A stretch of DNA of 53,802 nucleotides, taken from assembly GCA_959018755.1 (NCBI GenBank), contig CAUEMA010000012.1, forward strand, positions 1-53,802, in the 5' to 3' direction. The notes beneath the pieces were generated by a model. The model had not been told where the DNA came from. It did no database searches and saw only the letters and a list, made by a program, of their open reading frames with translations. Made by a program: the position numbers and the translations under genes. Each line of letters begins with the position of its first letter. Position 1 is the stretch's first letter. Below, piece by piece: positions 53,658-53,802 of the stretch. The stretch is from an uncultured Collinsella sp. GTDB taxonomy: Bacteria > Actinomycetota > Coriobacteriia > Coriobacteriales > Coriobacteriaceae.

Positions 53658-53802
53658 ATTTATCCTTCCGTTACACAAAAGTTTAATCAACGACAAAGGC
53701 TACCACGCCCGCCGAAGGCGAGACTTCGTTTCAGCGAAATCCCACCAGACAAAAGCACGGCCGCGGCAGAGCGAGCCGCCGAAACAGAAGAAACCCCCGC
53801 GC
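53658..53802. other. Upstream of pth, no gene seen
   Basis: GC-rich sequence to the window edge; it may hold the pth promoter or the end of a gene beyond the window. Confidence 0.4.

Overview
The window looks like a chromosomal segment of a high-GC actinobacterium of the class Coriobacteriia, most likely Collinsella or a close relative. This is inferred from roughly 60% GC coding sequence, gut-type surface proteins, a membrane-embedded LuxR regulator, a PyrR-type loop on the carA ribosome binding site, and amino-acid ABC transporter and ferredoxin/NAD(P) genes typical of fermentative anaerobes. No rRNA operon, phage, CRISPR-Cas or intact transposase gene was seen.

Layout. 0-6.2 kb: tRNA-Ile, a bifunctional-nuclease-domain gene, two small unknowns, typA, a bactofilin-like membrane protein, a TRIC/UPF0126 channel, and two tRNA-Ser genes on the minus strand. 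6.7-10 kb: the replication/translation cluster rpsF-ssb-rpsR-rplI-dnaB. 10.1-16.4 kb: purA, purD, a NUDIX hydrolase, an ABC exporter and a single-pass membrane protein. 16.5-21.4 kb: carA-carB behind a PyrR-binding loop. 21.4-31.5 kb: an accessory island with a sortase-signal pseudogene, an AAA ATPase (DUF4143 type), a Phd/RelE toxin-antitoxin pair, a 204-bp MITE-like element and a 2137-residue anchored GH31 glycosidase. 31.5-39 kb: purE, a class B sortase, a MoaE-like protein, a CmpB-type membrane protein and purF-purM-purN. 39-46.4 kb: a RelB/PIN pair, an orphan PTS EIIA, a PrsA-like foldase, YqeY, a four-gene amino-acid ABC transporter and a cytidylate-kinase-like protein. 46.4-53.8 kb: a membrane LuxR regulator divergent from an anchored surface protein, a tandem palindrome array, nfnA-nfnB and pth.

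How the genes fit together: purA, purD, purE, purF, purM and purN provide much of de novo IMP/AMP synthesis. carAB supplies carbamoyl phosphate under probable PyrR translational control. The GH31 enzyme and the 652-residue surface protein, with the pseudogene tail, share TGD-type C-terminal sorting signals, and a class B sortase lies just downstream of the GH31 gene.

The most unusual material is non-coding: (1) six copies of a 16-nt repeat alternating in orientation every 39-41 nt (50057-50274), forming three tandem hairpins; (2) long hairpins whose stems differ completely but whose loops are conserved (21366-21451 and 31402-31489, with a decayed relative near 24.5 kb); (3) about nine small hairpins sharing a GGGACAG core, two of which contain the stop codon of the upstream gene; (4) a MITE-like element with 24-bp perfect terminal inverted repeats. 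All identifications come from reading the sequence; no database search was run.
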